Assembly: GCA_965368185.1 (NCBI GenBank)
Contig: CBDULZ010000013.1
Location: 1-64,000, forward strand
Direction of reading: 5' to 3'
Origin: Kriegella sp965368185
GTDB taxonomy: Bacteria > Bacteroidota > Bacteroidia > Flavobacteriales > Flavobacteriaceae
Length of the DNA stretch: 64,000 nucleotides
This document shows positions 8,110-17,618 of the stretch, in pieces (the first letter of the stretch is position 1; the number at the start of each line of letters is the position of its first letter). The notes under the pieces were generated by a model that was given only the letters and a program-made list of their open reading frames with translations, had not been told where the DNA came from and searched no databases. The translations under genes and the position numbers were made by a program.

Positions 8110-9313
8110 CAAATTGTTGCTTATGGGTTCGTTGATGCTTCTTTCCTGTAAAGCTCAGGAATTCAAGGTTACTCCCGGCAAGGTCGATGCGCATCAAGTG
8201 GAAGCCGGTGAATCACCTACCCAACTTGTCGGTCCGTCAGTTTTGAAGATTCCGAATTATTTTGTCTGGGGAGGGAGTGTTGTAAAAGGAGGTGATGGCA
8301 AGTACCATATGTTGTTTTCCCTTTGGGAGAGTGGAACTGAGGGCGGAAGTTTTTCCAGGGATTGGGTGCTGCAGTCCAAAATAGGTTATGCCGTTTCCGA
8401 TTTTCCAGATCGAGATTTCCAGTATCAGAAAATTGTTCTAAAGGGCACGCGTTACGACGAGGATGACAATGCCTGGGATGCTCAAATGGTCCATAATCCG
8501 CATATCAAAAAATTCAATGACACATACTACCTCTATTATATTGGCGGAAAAGATCCTGGGGAGCGGCCCCAAGGGTCAACTGGGGAAAATTTAGATCAAA
8601 GGGCGCGAGTGCAACAATCCTTATGTACGGGTGTCATTGCTTTTAAAAGTTTTGAGGACTTGCTTTCAGGAAACTTCAGTCGACCAAAACAACCACTTTT
8701 ACGCCCACGAACACGGGTAAAGCCGGGGGCAGTGCTCTATGGCTCACCAAAAGGGACTGTACCTAAACCAGACAATATTATTGTGGTCAATCCTTCGGTA
8801 GTTTACAACCCGAAGACTAAAAAGTATCTATTATTCTTTAAAGGGAATTTGTATGAACCGCAATGGAAAGGTGCCCACGGTGTGGCTATTGGTGACACTC
8901 CGGCGGGACCGTTTATCCCAAGGGACGAGTTTATTTTTGATGTACGTATGCCCGATGGAAGCTTGGCAAGTACCGAAGACCCTTATGTTTGGTACGCCAA
9001 AAAGCAGCACCAATTTATGGCCGTGGTCAAAGACTTTACAGGGCAGTTGACCGGCGAAAAGAAAACTTTGGCCCTTTTGTCCTCGGCTGACGGAATTCGT
9101 TGGCAGCTTGCGAAAAATCCACTATTTATGAAACGGGAATTACAAATTCATGATGGGGCGGTACTTCCAGTAGATCGGTTGGAACGTCCACAACTGCTTT
9201 TAAACCGCAAAGGGATTCCGACAGTCATGTATGTCGCCTGTTCGCTAGGCAATGTCAATTTAAAAAACGATGGAAGTTCATTTAATGTGCAGATACCTTT
9301 GACTGTGGAATAA
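8078..9313 (+). CDS. Beta-propeller glycoside hydrolase-like lipoprotein (GH43/GH117-type fold)
   Basis: A 411-residue protein of the five-bladed propeller glycosidase type. It shares with its two neighbours (9744-10793 and the N-half of 10857-13235) the motifs WGGS near the start, VHNPHIKK, STEDP and RLERPQ, probably marking active-site strands. Start: the ATG at 8078 lies inside the sulfatase gene; it gives KLLLMGSLMLLSC, a credible lipoprotein signal with Cys at the lipobox. The next ATG (8123) would leave too short a signal, so the overlap is probably real and suggests translational coupling. No exact CAZy family is claimed. The context points to a sulfated galactan or fucose-bearing glycan. 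Confidence 0.75.
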   Translation: MTWGLIINQSSKLLLMGSLMLLSCKAQEFKVTPGKVDAHQVEAGESPTQLVGPSVLKIPNYFVWGGSVVKGGDGKYHMLFSLWESGTEGGSFSRDWVLQSKIGYAVSDFPDRDFQYQKIVLKGTRYDEDDNAWDAQMVHNPHIKKFNDTYYLYYIGGKDPGERPQGSTGENLDQRARVQQSLCTGVIAFKSFEDLLSGNFSRPKQPLLRPRTRVKPGAVLYGSPKGTVPKPDNIIVVNPSVVYNPKTKKYLLFFKGNLYEPQWKGAHGVAIGDTPAGPFIPRDEFIFDVRMPDGSLASTEDPYVWYAKKQHQFMAVVKDFTGQLTGEKKTLALLSSADGIRWQLAKNPLFMKRELQIHDGAVLPVDRLERPQLLLNRKGIPTVMYVACSLGNVNLKNDGSSFNVQIPLTVE

Positions 9314-9743
9314 AAAAATAAAGAAGAAGCCATTGCAAAGGTCTCAGGTTGGTTGACAAGCCATTTTTGGGGGCATTAGCCCTATATCGGTGATGAGAAT
9401 CTTTTTTTTTGGGGGGGTTCCATTGAGTATTATTGGAGGCAGCCTATTTGAACGATCAAACCCAATAATTTATTGTGGCCCATAGATTCAGGCCAATACT
9501 TCGACCCTAAGGAAGTAGACTTACCAAAACTTGATGTTCCTTTTTTTATGAGTATTTTGTTGAGGTCGAACAATGAGATGTTATTATCTTGGCGGTCAAA
9601 TGCCTTAGGAATGTGCAATGTTTGGCTTTTAAGTATTGGAACGAAATAATGGAAATCACCTCGCTTTTAAAACCTTGTACTTTCTGAAATGTGATTATAC
9701 TATAAAAACAAGCTGCTATACTGATTCATAAAATCAAAGTTTA
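9314..9743. other. Intergenic region, possible decayed gene
   Basis: 430 bases without an intact gene between two propeller genes. A run of T followed by seven G lies around 9401-9417. A plus-strand open stretch near 9460-9630 reads YFDPKEVDLPKLDVP, loosely like a sulfatase segment, followed by NEMLLSWRSNALGM, but no start or partner domain is visible. A minus-strand ORF of 62 codons here shows no family features. A promoter for the downstream gene presumably lies at the right end. Confidence 0.35.
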
Positions 9744-10793
9744 ATGCGCCAAACATTATTATTTTTCCTCTTGCTGATTGCCTTTAAAACCGTTGGACAA
9801 GCCAGAACCTTTGCCGACCATTTGAGTTATGTCGGTGTTGCGGTCGAGGATTCTGATTATACCATTTGGGGTACTTCCCCGGTAATCGACGACCAAGGCA
9901 AGGTTCATCTTTTTGTTGCCAGATGGCCCGAGAAGAATGTAGATCCCGCTTGGCGAAAATCTTCGGAAATTGCACATTATGTATCCGATTCGCCAGAGGG
10001 GCCTTTTGTCTTTTCTGATATAGCCATCAAAGGTACTGGTAAGGATACTTGGGATAAGTATGGCGCCCATAACCCCGAAGTCAAAAAGGTCGGAAATCAA
10101 TACGTGCTTTTGTATATCGGTAATTCAGATTATAACCAGCCCCCACATCCGTCAAACCAGTGTATTGGAATGGCTGTGGCCGATTCTCCCTATGGCCCTT
10201 GGAAAAAGGCAGGGGAAAATGGAAAAATACTGGATGCCAACGATTCTACGAAATGGAACTATCGATCAAAAAATGGTGTGGCCAATCCTGCTTTTTTGGT
10301 CAAAGATGGGAAGTTTTTCCTATATTTTAAAACCCGCGCCGGTGATGACCTGAAATATGGACTCGCAACGGCTGATAACCTTCAGGGGCCGTATACTCTT
10401 TTAGATAAACCCGTCACATCCAACAAAGGTACGCTCGAAGACGGGGCAGTCTTTTATTATAAAAATTACGTGTACTTGCTTACAACCGACAATCACGGTC
10501 AGAATACGGGAATCGTAGGTGGTGGCACATTGTGGAAGTCAAAGGACGGAATTACCTTTAAATTTGAAGATGCTACGATCGCATACGATAGACTTCCGGT
10601 GTACTACAAAGATTTTGATGAAAAAAAAGTAACAAAAATATATGGACCAGATCCAAAGTTGGAACGTCCCAAAGTATTAATGATCAACGGTCGGCCGGCG
10701 TATCTCTATGGGCCTAGCGGCTGGAATATCCTTGGAGGGGAAAGAACCGTTTCGCATGTACTTAAAATCGATTTGCCGGAAAACGAAGATTAA
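9744..10793 (+). CDS. Secreted beta-propeller glycoside hydrolase-like protein
   Basis: A 349-residue secreted paralogue of the gene at 8078 and of the N-half of 10857. The signal peptide ends near VGQ (residue 19). Shared family marks are IWGTSPVIDDQGKVHLF, SEIAHYVSDSPEGPF, AHNPEVKK, TLEDGAVFYY and KLERPKV. Five repeated blade-like strands of the form (K/H)VHLFVARW or YVLLYIG can be followed along the chain. It is the shortest of the three and seems to be the propeller alone. The product is probably an exo-acting enzyme on oligosaccharides of the same glycan attacked by the neighbouring sulfatases; substrate unknown. Confidence 0.72.
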   Translation: MRQTLLFFLLLIAFKTVGQARTFADHLSYVGVAVEDSDYTIWGTSPVIDDQGKVHLFVARWPEKNVDPAWRKSSEIAHYVSDSPEGPFVFSDIAIKGTGKDTWDKYGAHNPEVKKVGNQYVLLYIGNSDYNQPPHPSNQCIGMAVADSPYGPWKKAGENGKILDANDSTKWNYRSKNGVANPAFLVKDGKFFLYFKTRAGDDLKYGLATADNLQGPYTLLDKPVTSNKGTLEDGAVFYYKNYVYLLTTDNHGQNTGIVGGGTLWKSKDGITFKFEDATIAYDRLPVYYKDFDEKKVTKIYGPDPKLERPKVLMINGRPAYLYGPSGWNILGGERTVSHVLKIDLPENED

Positions 10794-10856
10794 AATTAGT
10801 TATTCTACACTATATCTTGAAACTACGCTCAACAATAGATATCGAAAATTAGAAAT

Positions 10857-13235
10857 ATGACCAAAACCCTTTTATCCGTGTTTTTTTTGATAAGTATGGC
10901 TCAGGCACAAGAACGACCTGATTTGTTATTTTTTAAAGATAGGCTTCAAGCCGTTCAGACGGATAATATTTTCAAAACGGACGGTTATTACAATTGGGGG
11001 CCGTCTATAATTAAGGGGAATGATGGCAAATACCATCTTTTTTATTCCAGATGGAACAAAAAGCACACATTTAACGGTTGGCTTACCCATTCCGAAATTG
11101 CGCATGCCGTTTCCAAAACGCCATCGGGGCCATGGAAATTTAAAGAAGTGGTTTTGAAGGGGAGGAGAGATGGAAAGTGGGATGCCATAACGGCGCATAA
11201 TCCTAAAATAAAATACTTTGAGGGCAACTACTATCTCTATTATATTTCGACCAATTTGGGGGATAAAACCTATGCAGAGGACGATCTGGTCAAATGGGGA
11301 TATCTTTCAGGGCTTGACAACGAGAATAGAAAAGCATTACGATCCAACCAACGGACCGGTGTTGCCGTATCCAACTCTATTAACGGTCCTTGGCAGCGTA
11401 TGGACCAACCTCTAGTCGAGCCATCTGGGCCTATAACCACATTAACGGTCAATCCGGCCATTGATCGCGGCATAGATGGAAAATATTACTTGATCGTCAA
11501 GGGAGACAAGCCCAATGAGACCCGTTTTATCAGAAATCAGGCCATCGCCATTTCAGATACACCAACCGGGCCATTTGCTATTCAGGAAAAACCGGTTATC
11601 GATTATTTGGATACCGAAGACATGTCGCTATGGTACGATAAGAAACGTGATTATTTTTATGGTGTTTTTCATGCCCATACTTTTTTGGGTATGGTAAGCT
11701 CGCCTGATGGAGTCAATTGGTCAAAGGCCAGCGAATACGCTTTGATGCCCAAAAGTATTCCTTTGGCCGACGGAGGCACTATTGCTCCTGATCGGATGGA
11801 GCGACCTTTTGTATACACCGAAAACGATGAGCCGGAAGTACTTGCTTTTTCGGTAAAAAAAAGTGACGAATCTTACATAGTGACGAGGCCCATCACGCAG
11901 CAAAAACTGCCTTTGCCGAACAAACGGCAGCTCGCTTGGCAGCAGGCGGAGATGGGTGCGGTATTTCATTATGACCTTCATGTTTTTGATAAAGTAAAAT
12001 ATAGACAGAACAACAATCGCATTTCCCCGGTCACCGATTATCAGATATTCCATCCAGATAACTTGGACACGGACCAATGGGTCAAAGCTGCCAAAGACGC
12101 CGGTTTTACTTTTGCCATTTTAACCGCAACACATGAAACCGGTTTTGCCCTGTACCAATCGGAGGTGAATCCGTATAGTATGAAAGCACTTCGGTTCCAG
12201 GACGGAAAGGGCGATGTAGTGCGTGATTTTGTGGAATCGTGTAGAAAATATGGCGTGAAACCAGGTATCTATTTGGGTATTCGCTGGAATTCCTTTTTCG
12301 GTGTGCATGATTTTAAGGTAAATGGGGAGGGAGCATTTCGAGAAGAACGCCAAAAGTATTACAACCGAATGGTCGAAGGTATGGTCAAGGAAATCTGTAC
12401 CAATTATGGCGAATTGTTTGAAATATGGTTTGATGGGGGTGCCGATAGCCCGCATCGGGGCGCTCCCGATGTTTTGCCCATCGTTCAGCAGTATCAGCCC
12501 AATTGCTTGTTTTATCACAACAAACAATTAGCCGAAGCCCGTTGGGGGGGCTCGGAATCGGGCACGATAACGTATCCGTCATGGGCTACTTTTCCGTATC
12601 ATTCCACAGGGGCAGGGGAGTCGGCGAGCGAAGCCATATCAAAGAATAATTTTGAATTGCTGAAAACGGGTGACCCTGAGGGCGAATATTGGATGCCTGC
12701 TATGTCAGATGCACCATTACGAGGTTATAATGGACGACACGAATGGTTTTGGGAACCGGGGGATGAGGAACATATCTTTCCGTTGGAAGATTTGATGGAC
12801 ATGTATTATAAGTCGGTTGGTAGAAATTCTACCTTGATTATGGGGCTTACTCCAAATACTGACGGCCTGTTGCCCGAACCCGATGTAAAACGGCTCAAAG
12901 AATGGGGTGATGAGATTAAAAGAAGATTTGGAACGCCTATTGCCGAAACTTCAGGAAAAGGAAAAAGAATCATGCTACCTCTAAATAAAGAGCAAGAAAT
13001 CAACCATATTCTATTGAAGGAAGATATTGTTCACGGGGAAAGGGTACGTGAGTTCGTATTGGAAGGAAAGGTTAATGGAATATGGCAAGAACTTTATAAG
13101 GGTGCCAATATCGGTCAGAAACATATTGTACAATTCGAACCCCGAAGGGTATCCGAAGTACGGTTGAAAGTTGTAAAATATCGCATGGAGCCATTGATAA
13201 AGGTTATGCAAGTTTTTGATATTACAGACGATTGA
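10857..13235 (+). CDS. Propeller glycosidase fused to GH29-like alpha-L-fucosidase
   Basis: A 792-residue secreted two-enzyme fusion. After a signal peptide (to about AQA, residue 18) a five-bladed propeller (20-345) repeats the marks of its two upstream paralogues: YYNWGPSIIKG, SEIAHAVSKTPSGPW, AHNPKIK, DTEDMS and RMERPF. A GH29-type TIM barrel follows (about 360-680). IWFDGGAD carries the predicted nucleophile Asp526, and LTATHETGFALYQS (near 422) stands where most GH29 members have a HHDGF motif, as in the B-type branch. A C-terminal beta-sandwich (about 695-792) may bind carbohydrate. GH29 acts on alpha-L-fucose and related alpha-L-galactose-like residues. A strong hairpin follows at once after the stop. 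Confidence 0.82.
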   Translation: MTKTLLSVFFLISMAQAQERPDLLFFKDRLQAVQTDNIFKTDGYYNWGPSIIKGNDGKYHLFYSRWNKKHTFNGWLTHSEIAHAVSKTPSGPWKFKEVVLKGRRDGKWDAITAHNPKIKYFEGNYYLYYISTNLGDKTYAEDDLVKWGYLSGLDNENRKALRSNQRTGVAVSNSINGPWQRMDQPLVEPSGPITTLTVNPAIDRGIDGKYYLIVKGDKPNETRFIRNQAIAISDTPTGPFAIQEKPVIDYLDTEDMSLWYDKKRDYFYGVFHAHTFLGMVSSPDGVNWSKASEYALMPKSIPLADGGTIAPDRMERPFVYTENDEPEVLAFSVKKSDESYIVTRPITQQKLPLPNKRQLAWQQAEMGAVFHYDLHVFDKVKYRQNNNRISPVTDYQIFHPDNLDTDQWVKAAKDAGFTFAILTATHETGFALYQSEVNPYSMKALRFQDGKGDVVRDFVESCRKYGVKPGIYLGIRWNSFFGVHDFKVNGEGAFREERQKYYNRMVEGMVKEICTNYGELFEIWFDGGADSPHRGAPDVLPIVQQYQPNCLFYHNKQLAEARWGGSESGTITYPSWATFPYHSTGAGESASEAISKNNFELLKTGDPEGEYWMPAMSDAPLRGYNGRHEWFWEPGDEEHIFPLEDLMDMYYKSVGRNSTLIMGLTPNTDGLLPEPDVKRLKEWGDEIKRRFGTPIAETSGKGKRIMLPLNKEQEINHILLKEDIVHGERVREFVLEGKVNGIWQELYKGANIGQKHIVQFEPRRVSEVRLKVVKYRMEPLIKVMQVFDITDD

Positions 13236-13272
13236 TCCATATCCTTTAGACGCCATAGCTAAGGATATGGAT
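13235..13272 (+). terminator. Long hairpin after the GH29 fusion gene
   Basis: ATCCATATCCTT and AAGGATATGGAT pair in a stem of about 14 bp with a short loop, starting at the last base of the stop codon. The T tract after it is weak, so it may be a terminator or an mRNA-stabilising hairpin that separates the two halves of the locus. Confidence 0.55.
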
Positions 13273-13452
13273 TAAAATAAGTGATTTAAAAATCGTTTTT
13301 GAATATTCTAGCTCATTTGAGTTATAACCCACAAAATGATTGTTAAAAGGTCAAAAAAATAGAGGGTCGGCAGAAAAAGTGGGATATTATTTTTATATTC
13401 ACGGGCGCTACACAAAATGGTTTAGAACCGAACAGATATAAATTCAATAACA

Positions 13453-14799
13453 ATGGAAAAAATGAAGAATAACAAGAAGGGCATGGGTATGTCTGAAAAT
13501 TCAAGAAGGAATTTTGTCAAGAGTACAGCGCTGCTTTCAGGCGCTATGGTACTTCCGACATTTCAGATGGGTGCCATGGTAAATGTGCTTAACGATAAGA
13601 AGCTTAAACTTGCGGTAGTAGGTTGCGGAGGTCGAGGAACAGGGGCAGTTGTTCAAGCTCTAAACGCCGATGATAATGTAGAGTTGGTCGCAATGGCAGA
13701 TGCTTTTGAAGATAGGTTAAAGTCAAGTTTGACCAACATCGCCAAAGCGATGGGTGAGACCAAGAAAATAAATGTAAAAGAAGAACATCAGTTTGTTGGT
13801 TTCGATGCGGCTGAAAAGGCTATAGATTTAGCAGATGTGGTTATATTGGCTACACCTCCAGGGTTTCGACCGCAACATTTTGAGTATGCGGTAAACAACG
13901 GGAAGCACGTTTTTATGGAAAAACCCGTAGCTACGGATGTTCCTGGCGTACGGCGAGTTTTGGCGGCCGGTAAAAAAGCAAAAGAAAATAAATTGAATGT
14001 TGTTGTTGGTCTACAACGTCATTATCAAGACAATTATCTAGCTGCATTAGAGCAATTGAAGCAAGATAAGATCGGTAAGATCGTCTCAGGTCAGGTATAT
14101 TGGAACAGTAGAGGTGTTTGGGTACGTGAGAGGGAGCCACAACAGACCGAACTTGAATACCAAATGCGCAATTGGTATTATTTTAACTGGTTATGCGGGG
14201 ATCATATTCTTGAGCAGCATATTCATAATATCGATGTGGCGAACTGGTTTATAGGTGAATACCCAATCTCTGCCCAAGGTATGGGCGGAAGACAGGTACG
14301 TACCGGAAAAGACCATGGTGAAATTTTCGATCATCATTTTGTAGAATATACTTATCCAAGCGGGGCTGTTATTGCAAGTCAATGTCGACATCAACCTGAA
14401 ACGATGAGTAGGGTATCCGAATTTTTTCAAGGTACCAAAGGAACGGTTTCGACCAAAGGAGATACGGCAGAATTAAAAGATTGGAACGGCAATACATTAT
14501 TCGAACATAGAGGAAAAGATGACCCGAATCCATATGAAGTAGAACATGTCAAATTGTTTGAATCGATTCGAAACGGCGGTGTTATTTCAAATGCCGAAAA
14601 TGGTGCTAAAAGTACCCTTACTGCGATAATGGGTAGAATGGCCACGTATTCCGGTAAGGTTATCAATTGGGACGAAGCTATGAACTCTGATTTGGTTCTG
14701 GTGCCTGATAATATGACTTGGGATTCCCCAGCACCGGTTCAGCCTTTGGCAGATGGAAGCTATGCGATTCCCACGCCTGGTAAAACAGTGGTAGTATAA
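13453..14799 (+). CDS. Tat-exported Gfo/Idh/MocA-family oxidoreductase
   Basis: A 448-residue NAD(P)-dependent oxidoreductase-like protein. A twin-arginine signal (SRRNFVKS, Arg18-Arg19) and hydrophobic stretch direct a folded, cofactor-loaded protein across the membrane. LAVVGCGGRGTG is the Rossmann nucleotide motif and MEKPVATDVPG the conserved Glu-Lys-Pro of the family. Members act on sugars, including GH109-type glycosidases that use NAD for hydrolysis, so either a sugar dehydrogenase or a redox-assisted glycosidase is possible. Start: ATG at 13453; Met13, just before the RR motif, is an alternative. It lies inside the glycan locus, 46 bases before a sulfatase. Confidence 0.88.
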   Translation: MEKMKNNKKGMGMSENSRRNFVKSTALLSGAMVLPTFQMGAMVNVLNDKKLKLAVVGCGGRGTGAVVQALNADDNVELVAMADAFEDRLKSSLTNIAKAMGETKKINVKEEHQFVGFDAAEKAIDLADVVILATPPGFRPQHFEYAVNNGKHVFMEKPVATDVPGVRRVLAAGKKAKENKLNVVVGLQRHYQDNYLAALEQLKQDKIGKIVSGQVYWNSRGVWVREREPQQTELEYQMRNWYYFNWLCGDHILEQHIHNIDVANWFIGEYPISAQGMGGRQVRTGKDHGEIFDHHFVEYTYPSGAVIASQCRHQPETMSRVSEFFQGTKGTVSTKGDTAELKDWNGNTLFEHRGKDDPNPYEVEHVKLFESIRNGGVISNAENGAKSTLTAIMGRMATYSGKVINWDEAMNSDLVLVPDNMTWDSPAPVQPLADGSYAIPTPGKTVVV

Positions 14800-14845
14800 A
14801 TCTAATCGCCATTTTAGAGTATTTATTTGAATTCACATTTTATAT

Positions 14846-16420
14846 ATGTTTAATATCAAACAGTTAATGTCCCTACTAGCCGTAGGGACATTATTTTTTT
14901 CCTGTAAAGACAATCCGGAAAAAAAAGAGGTCACCGTAAAATCAACGAAACCCAACATCATATATATTTTGGCCGATGATCTGGGCTATGCCGAATTGGG
15001 TGCCTATGGCCAAGAAAAAATCGAGACACCGAATATCGATGCCTTGGCAAAAAACGGCATGTTGTTTACCCAACATTATAGTAGCGCACCGGTTTGTGCA
15101 CCGGCCCGATATATGTTGATGACCGGTAAACATGCAGGTCATGCTTATGTTCGTAGTAATTCTGAATGGGGTGAGCGCGGTGATGTATGGAATTACAGGG
15201 CAATGGCGAAGGACTCCGTGTTAGAGGGGCAAAGACCCATGCCCGAAGGAACGGTGACCATCGCAGCCAGACTTAAGGAAGCGGGTTATGCCACCGGAAT
15301 GATCGGCAAATGGGGATTGGGAGCTCCCAACACCCAATCAATACCCAATGAAATGGGGTTTGATTTTTTTCTTGGATACAATTGTCAGCGTCAGGCACAC
15401 ACCTATTATCCGCTCTTTTTATACAAGAACAGAAACAGGCTTCATTTGGCCAATGATACCGTTGCACCGAATACCAAATTACCGAAAGGGGCCGACCCAA
15501 CAAAACCGGAGAGCTACACTGATTTTACTTTGAATGAATATTCTCCGGATATTATGTTCGAGGGGATGACCGATTTTGTAGAAGAGAATAAGAACCATCC
15601 TTTCTTTATGTATTGGGCCAGCCCGATTCCGCATGTAGCCTTACAAGCCCCAGAGAGATGGGTGGATTATTATATTAAAAAGTTCGGTGAAGAAGAACCC
15701 TATTTGGGCGACAGGGGGTATTTTCCCCATAAAAATCCACATGCCGCTTATGCGGCTATGGTTTCTTACTTGGATGAAAATATTGGGAAACTGGTCCAAC
15801 AACTCAAAGATCTTGGTATTTATGAGAACACTTTAATCGTATTTACGTCAGATAATGGTCCCACCTATAATGGTGGATCTGATTCTGAATTTTTCGATAG
15901 CGCCAAACCCTTTCAAGGAACTAGGGGCCGGGGAAAAGGATTTTTATACGAAGGAGGTATTCGTGTGCCAATGATTGCTTCATGGCCGGGAAAAATAAAA
16001 TCGGGTAGTACGAACGACCATGTTTCCGCACATTACGATATGATGGCAACCTTTGCCGATATTGCCGGGTATGAAGCGCCTGAAAATACCGATGGTATTA
16101 GTTTTTTGCCCACCTTGTTATCACACGATAATCAGCAAGCACATGAGTTTATGTATTGGGAGTTTCCTAGTAGCGGCGGACAAGTAGCAATTCGAATGGG
16201 CGATTGGAAGGTGTTGCGAAGAAATTTAAAAAGCAAGGAGAAGCCGACCTTGGAGCTCTATAACCTAAAGGATGACCCAACCGAAACGACCAATTTCGCA
16301 GATGCACATCCTGAGATAATAAAAAAGGCTGCTGAAATTTTTGATAGGGAGCGTGAATCCCCGGAATTGGAAAGTTTTAAGATTCCTTTGATTGAAAATG
16401 GTCTGCTAAATAACAAATAG
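14846..16420 (+). CDS. Lipoprotein type I sulfatase, arylsulfatase-like
   Basis: A 524-residue S1-family sulfatase. The N-terminus ends in the lipobox LFFSC (Cys20), so it is probably anchored in the outer membrane or periplasm. Metal-binding Asp44-Asp45 lie in ILADDLGYAELG. The catalytic signature is CAPAR at Cys84, the formylglycine site with Ala in the Cys-x-Pro-Ala/Ser-Arg motif, followed by MLMTGKHAGH. FTSDNGPTYNGG carries later metal ligands, and a typical sulfatase C-terminal subdomain ends the chain. It belongs to a different branch from the sulfatase at 6640, suggesting removal of a different sulfate ester from the same glycan. It is 32 bases before the FGE-like gene. Confidence 0.93.
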   Translation: MFNIKQLMSLLAVGTLFFSCKDNPEKKEVTVKSTKPNIIYILADDLGYAELGAYGQEKIETPNIDALAKNGMLFTQHYSSAPVCAPARYMLMTGKHAGHAYVRSNSEWGERGDVWNYRAMAKDSVLEGQRPMPEGTVTIAARLKEAGYATGMIGKWGLGAPNTQSIPNEMGFDFFLGYNCQRQAHTYYPLFLYKNRNRLHLANDTVAPNTKLPKGADPTKPESYTDFTLNEYSPDIMFEGMTDFVEENKNHPFFMYWASPIPHVALQAPERWVDYYIKKFGEEEPYLGDRGYFPHKNPHAAYAAMVSYLDENIGKLVQQLKDLGIYENTLIVFTSDNGPTYNGGSDSEFFDSAKPFQGTRGRGKGFLYEGGIRVPMIASWPGKIKSGSTNDHVSAHYDMMATFADIAGYEAPENTDGISFLPTLLSHDNQQAHEFMYWEFPSSGGQVAIRMGDWKVLRRNLKSKEKPTLELYNLKDDPTETTNFADAHPEIIKKAAEIFDRERESPELESFKIPLIENGLLNNK

Positions 16421-16452
16421 ACCGTATCTTTACCCATCAAATTTTTAACCCT

Positions 16453-17604
16453 ATGATGCGAAATAGCAGTACAGTTCTAGTTATGCTGATTTTTTTAATC
16501 GGCTTTACTAGCTGTAAAAACAAAGAAAAAACGGATAATCAAGCTGTGCAAAAAGAGGTGAAAGCCGAAGTTGCCAAGGTTGACGTTCCCCAAAATATTG
16601 AAGTTTTAAAAGAGAAACCGGAAGATGTCAAAGCTCCTGAGGGTATGGTTTGGATTCCCGGCGCAACTTTTATGCAAGGTGCTGTGGACCAAGATAAAAT
16701 GGCTATGGAACATGAAAAGCCTGCACATAAGGTGGCCGTCGATGGTTTCTTTATGGATGTGACCGAAGTTACGAACCGCCAATTCAAGAAATTCGTTGAC
16801 GAAACCGGTTATGTGACGATTGCTGAGCGGGCAATCGATTGGGAGGAAATGAAAAAACAACTTCCCGAAGGAACTCCCAAACCTCATGATTCCATCATGC
16901 AGCCGGGCTCTTTGACATTCAAAAAAGCAAAAAGTAGCGTTCCAAATCTATACGATTTCTCGCAATGGTGGAGTTGGACCATAGGTGCTAATTGGCGTCA
17001 TCCCAATGGCCCTAAAAGTTCTATAAAAGGTAAAGATGATTACCCCGTTGTACATGTGGCCTACGAAGACGCTTTGGCCTACTGTGAATGGGCCGGTCGT
17101 CGATTACCGACCGAAGCGGAATGGGAACTTGCCGCACATGGTGATGAGGAAAATACCATATATTTTTGGGGGAACGATGCTTCGGGTCTTGAAAAGAAAG
17201 CCAATACTTGGGAAGGGGAGTTTCCCGTTACCAATACCAAAACCGATGGTTATGAAGATAGGGCACCGGTAAAATCATATCCTGCAAATAGCAAAGGACT
17301 TTATGACATGGCGGGAAATGTTTGGGAATGGACTACCGATTGGTACAATACAAATTTCTACAATGAAGAATTTTCGACCAATGCGATTTCCAAAAACCCA
17401 CAAGGGGCGACAGCTCCATTTAACGACCGTGATCCTTATGCGAAAGAAAAGATAATGAAGGGTGGATCTTTTCTCTGTAATGCCTCCTATTGTGCCAGCT
17501 ATAGAATATCTGCCCGAATGGCAACGAGTTTAGACTCCTCTTTGGAACATTTGGGATTTAGAACGGTGGCGTCAGTAGCTATGGTAAAGAACAATAAGGA
17601 TTAA
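16453..17604 (+). CDS. Formylglycine-generating enzyme-like lipoprotein (SUMF1 family)
   Basis: A 383-residue FGE-sulfatase-domain protein. Authentic FGE uses oxygen and copper to turn the sulfatase signature cysteine into formylglycine. The domain spans about residues 60-378, opening with EGMVWIPGATFMQG and holding RLPTEAEWE, GNVWEWTTDWY and LGFRTV. GGSFLCNASYC contains Cys342 and Cys347 in the same C-x4-C spacing as the copper-binding cysteines of FGE; many relatives without activity lack them. The lipobox FTSC at Cys21 places it outside the cytoplasm, which is unusual for a prokaryotic FGE. It follows a sulfatase by 32 bases and precedes galK by 14. Alternatives: a non-catalytic FGE-fold protein binding glycan. 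Confidence 0.85.
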   Translation: MMRNSSTVLVMLIFLIGFTSCKNKEKTDNQAVQKEVKAEVAKVDVPQNIEVLKEKPEDVKAPEGMVWIPGATFMQGAVDQDKMAMEHEKPAHKVAVDGFFMDVTEVTNRQFKKFVDETGYVTIAERAIDWEEMKKQLPEGTPKPHDSIMQPGSLTFKKAKSSVPNLYDFSQWWSWTIGANWRHPNGPKSSIKGKDDYPVVHVAYEDALAYCEWAGRRLPTEAEWELAAHGDEENTIYFWGNDASGLEKKANTWEGEFPVTNTKTDGYEDRAPVKSYPANSKGLYDMAGNVWEWTTDWYNTNFYNEEFSTNAISKNPQGATAPFNDRDPYAKEKIMKGGSFLCNASYCASYRISARMATSLDSSLEHLGFRTVASVAMVKNNKD

Positions 17605-17618
17605 ACCAAACCGACCTA

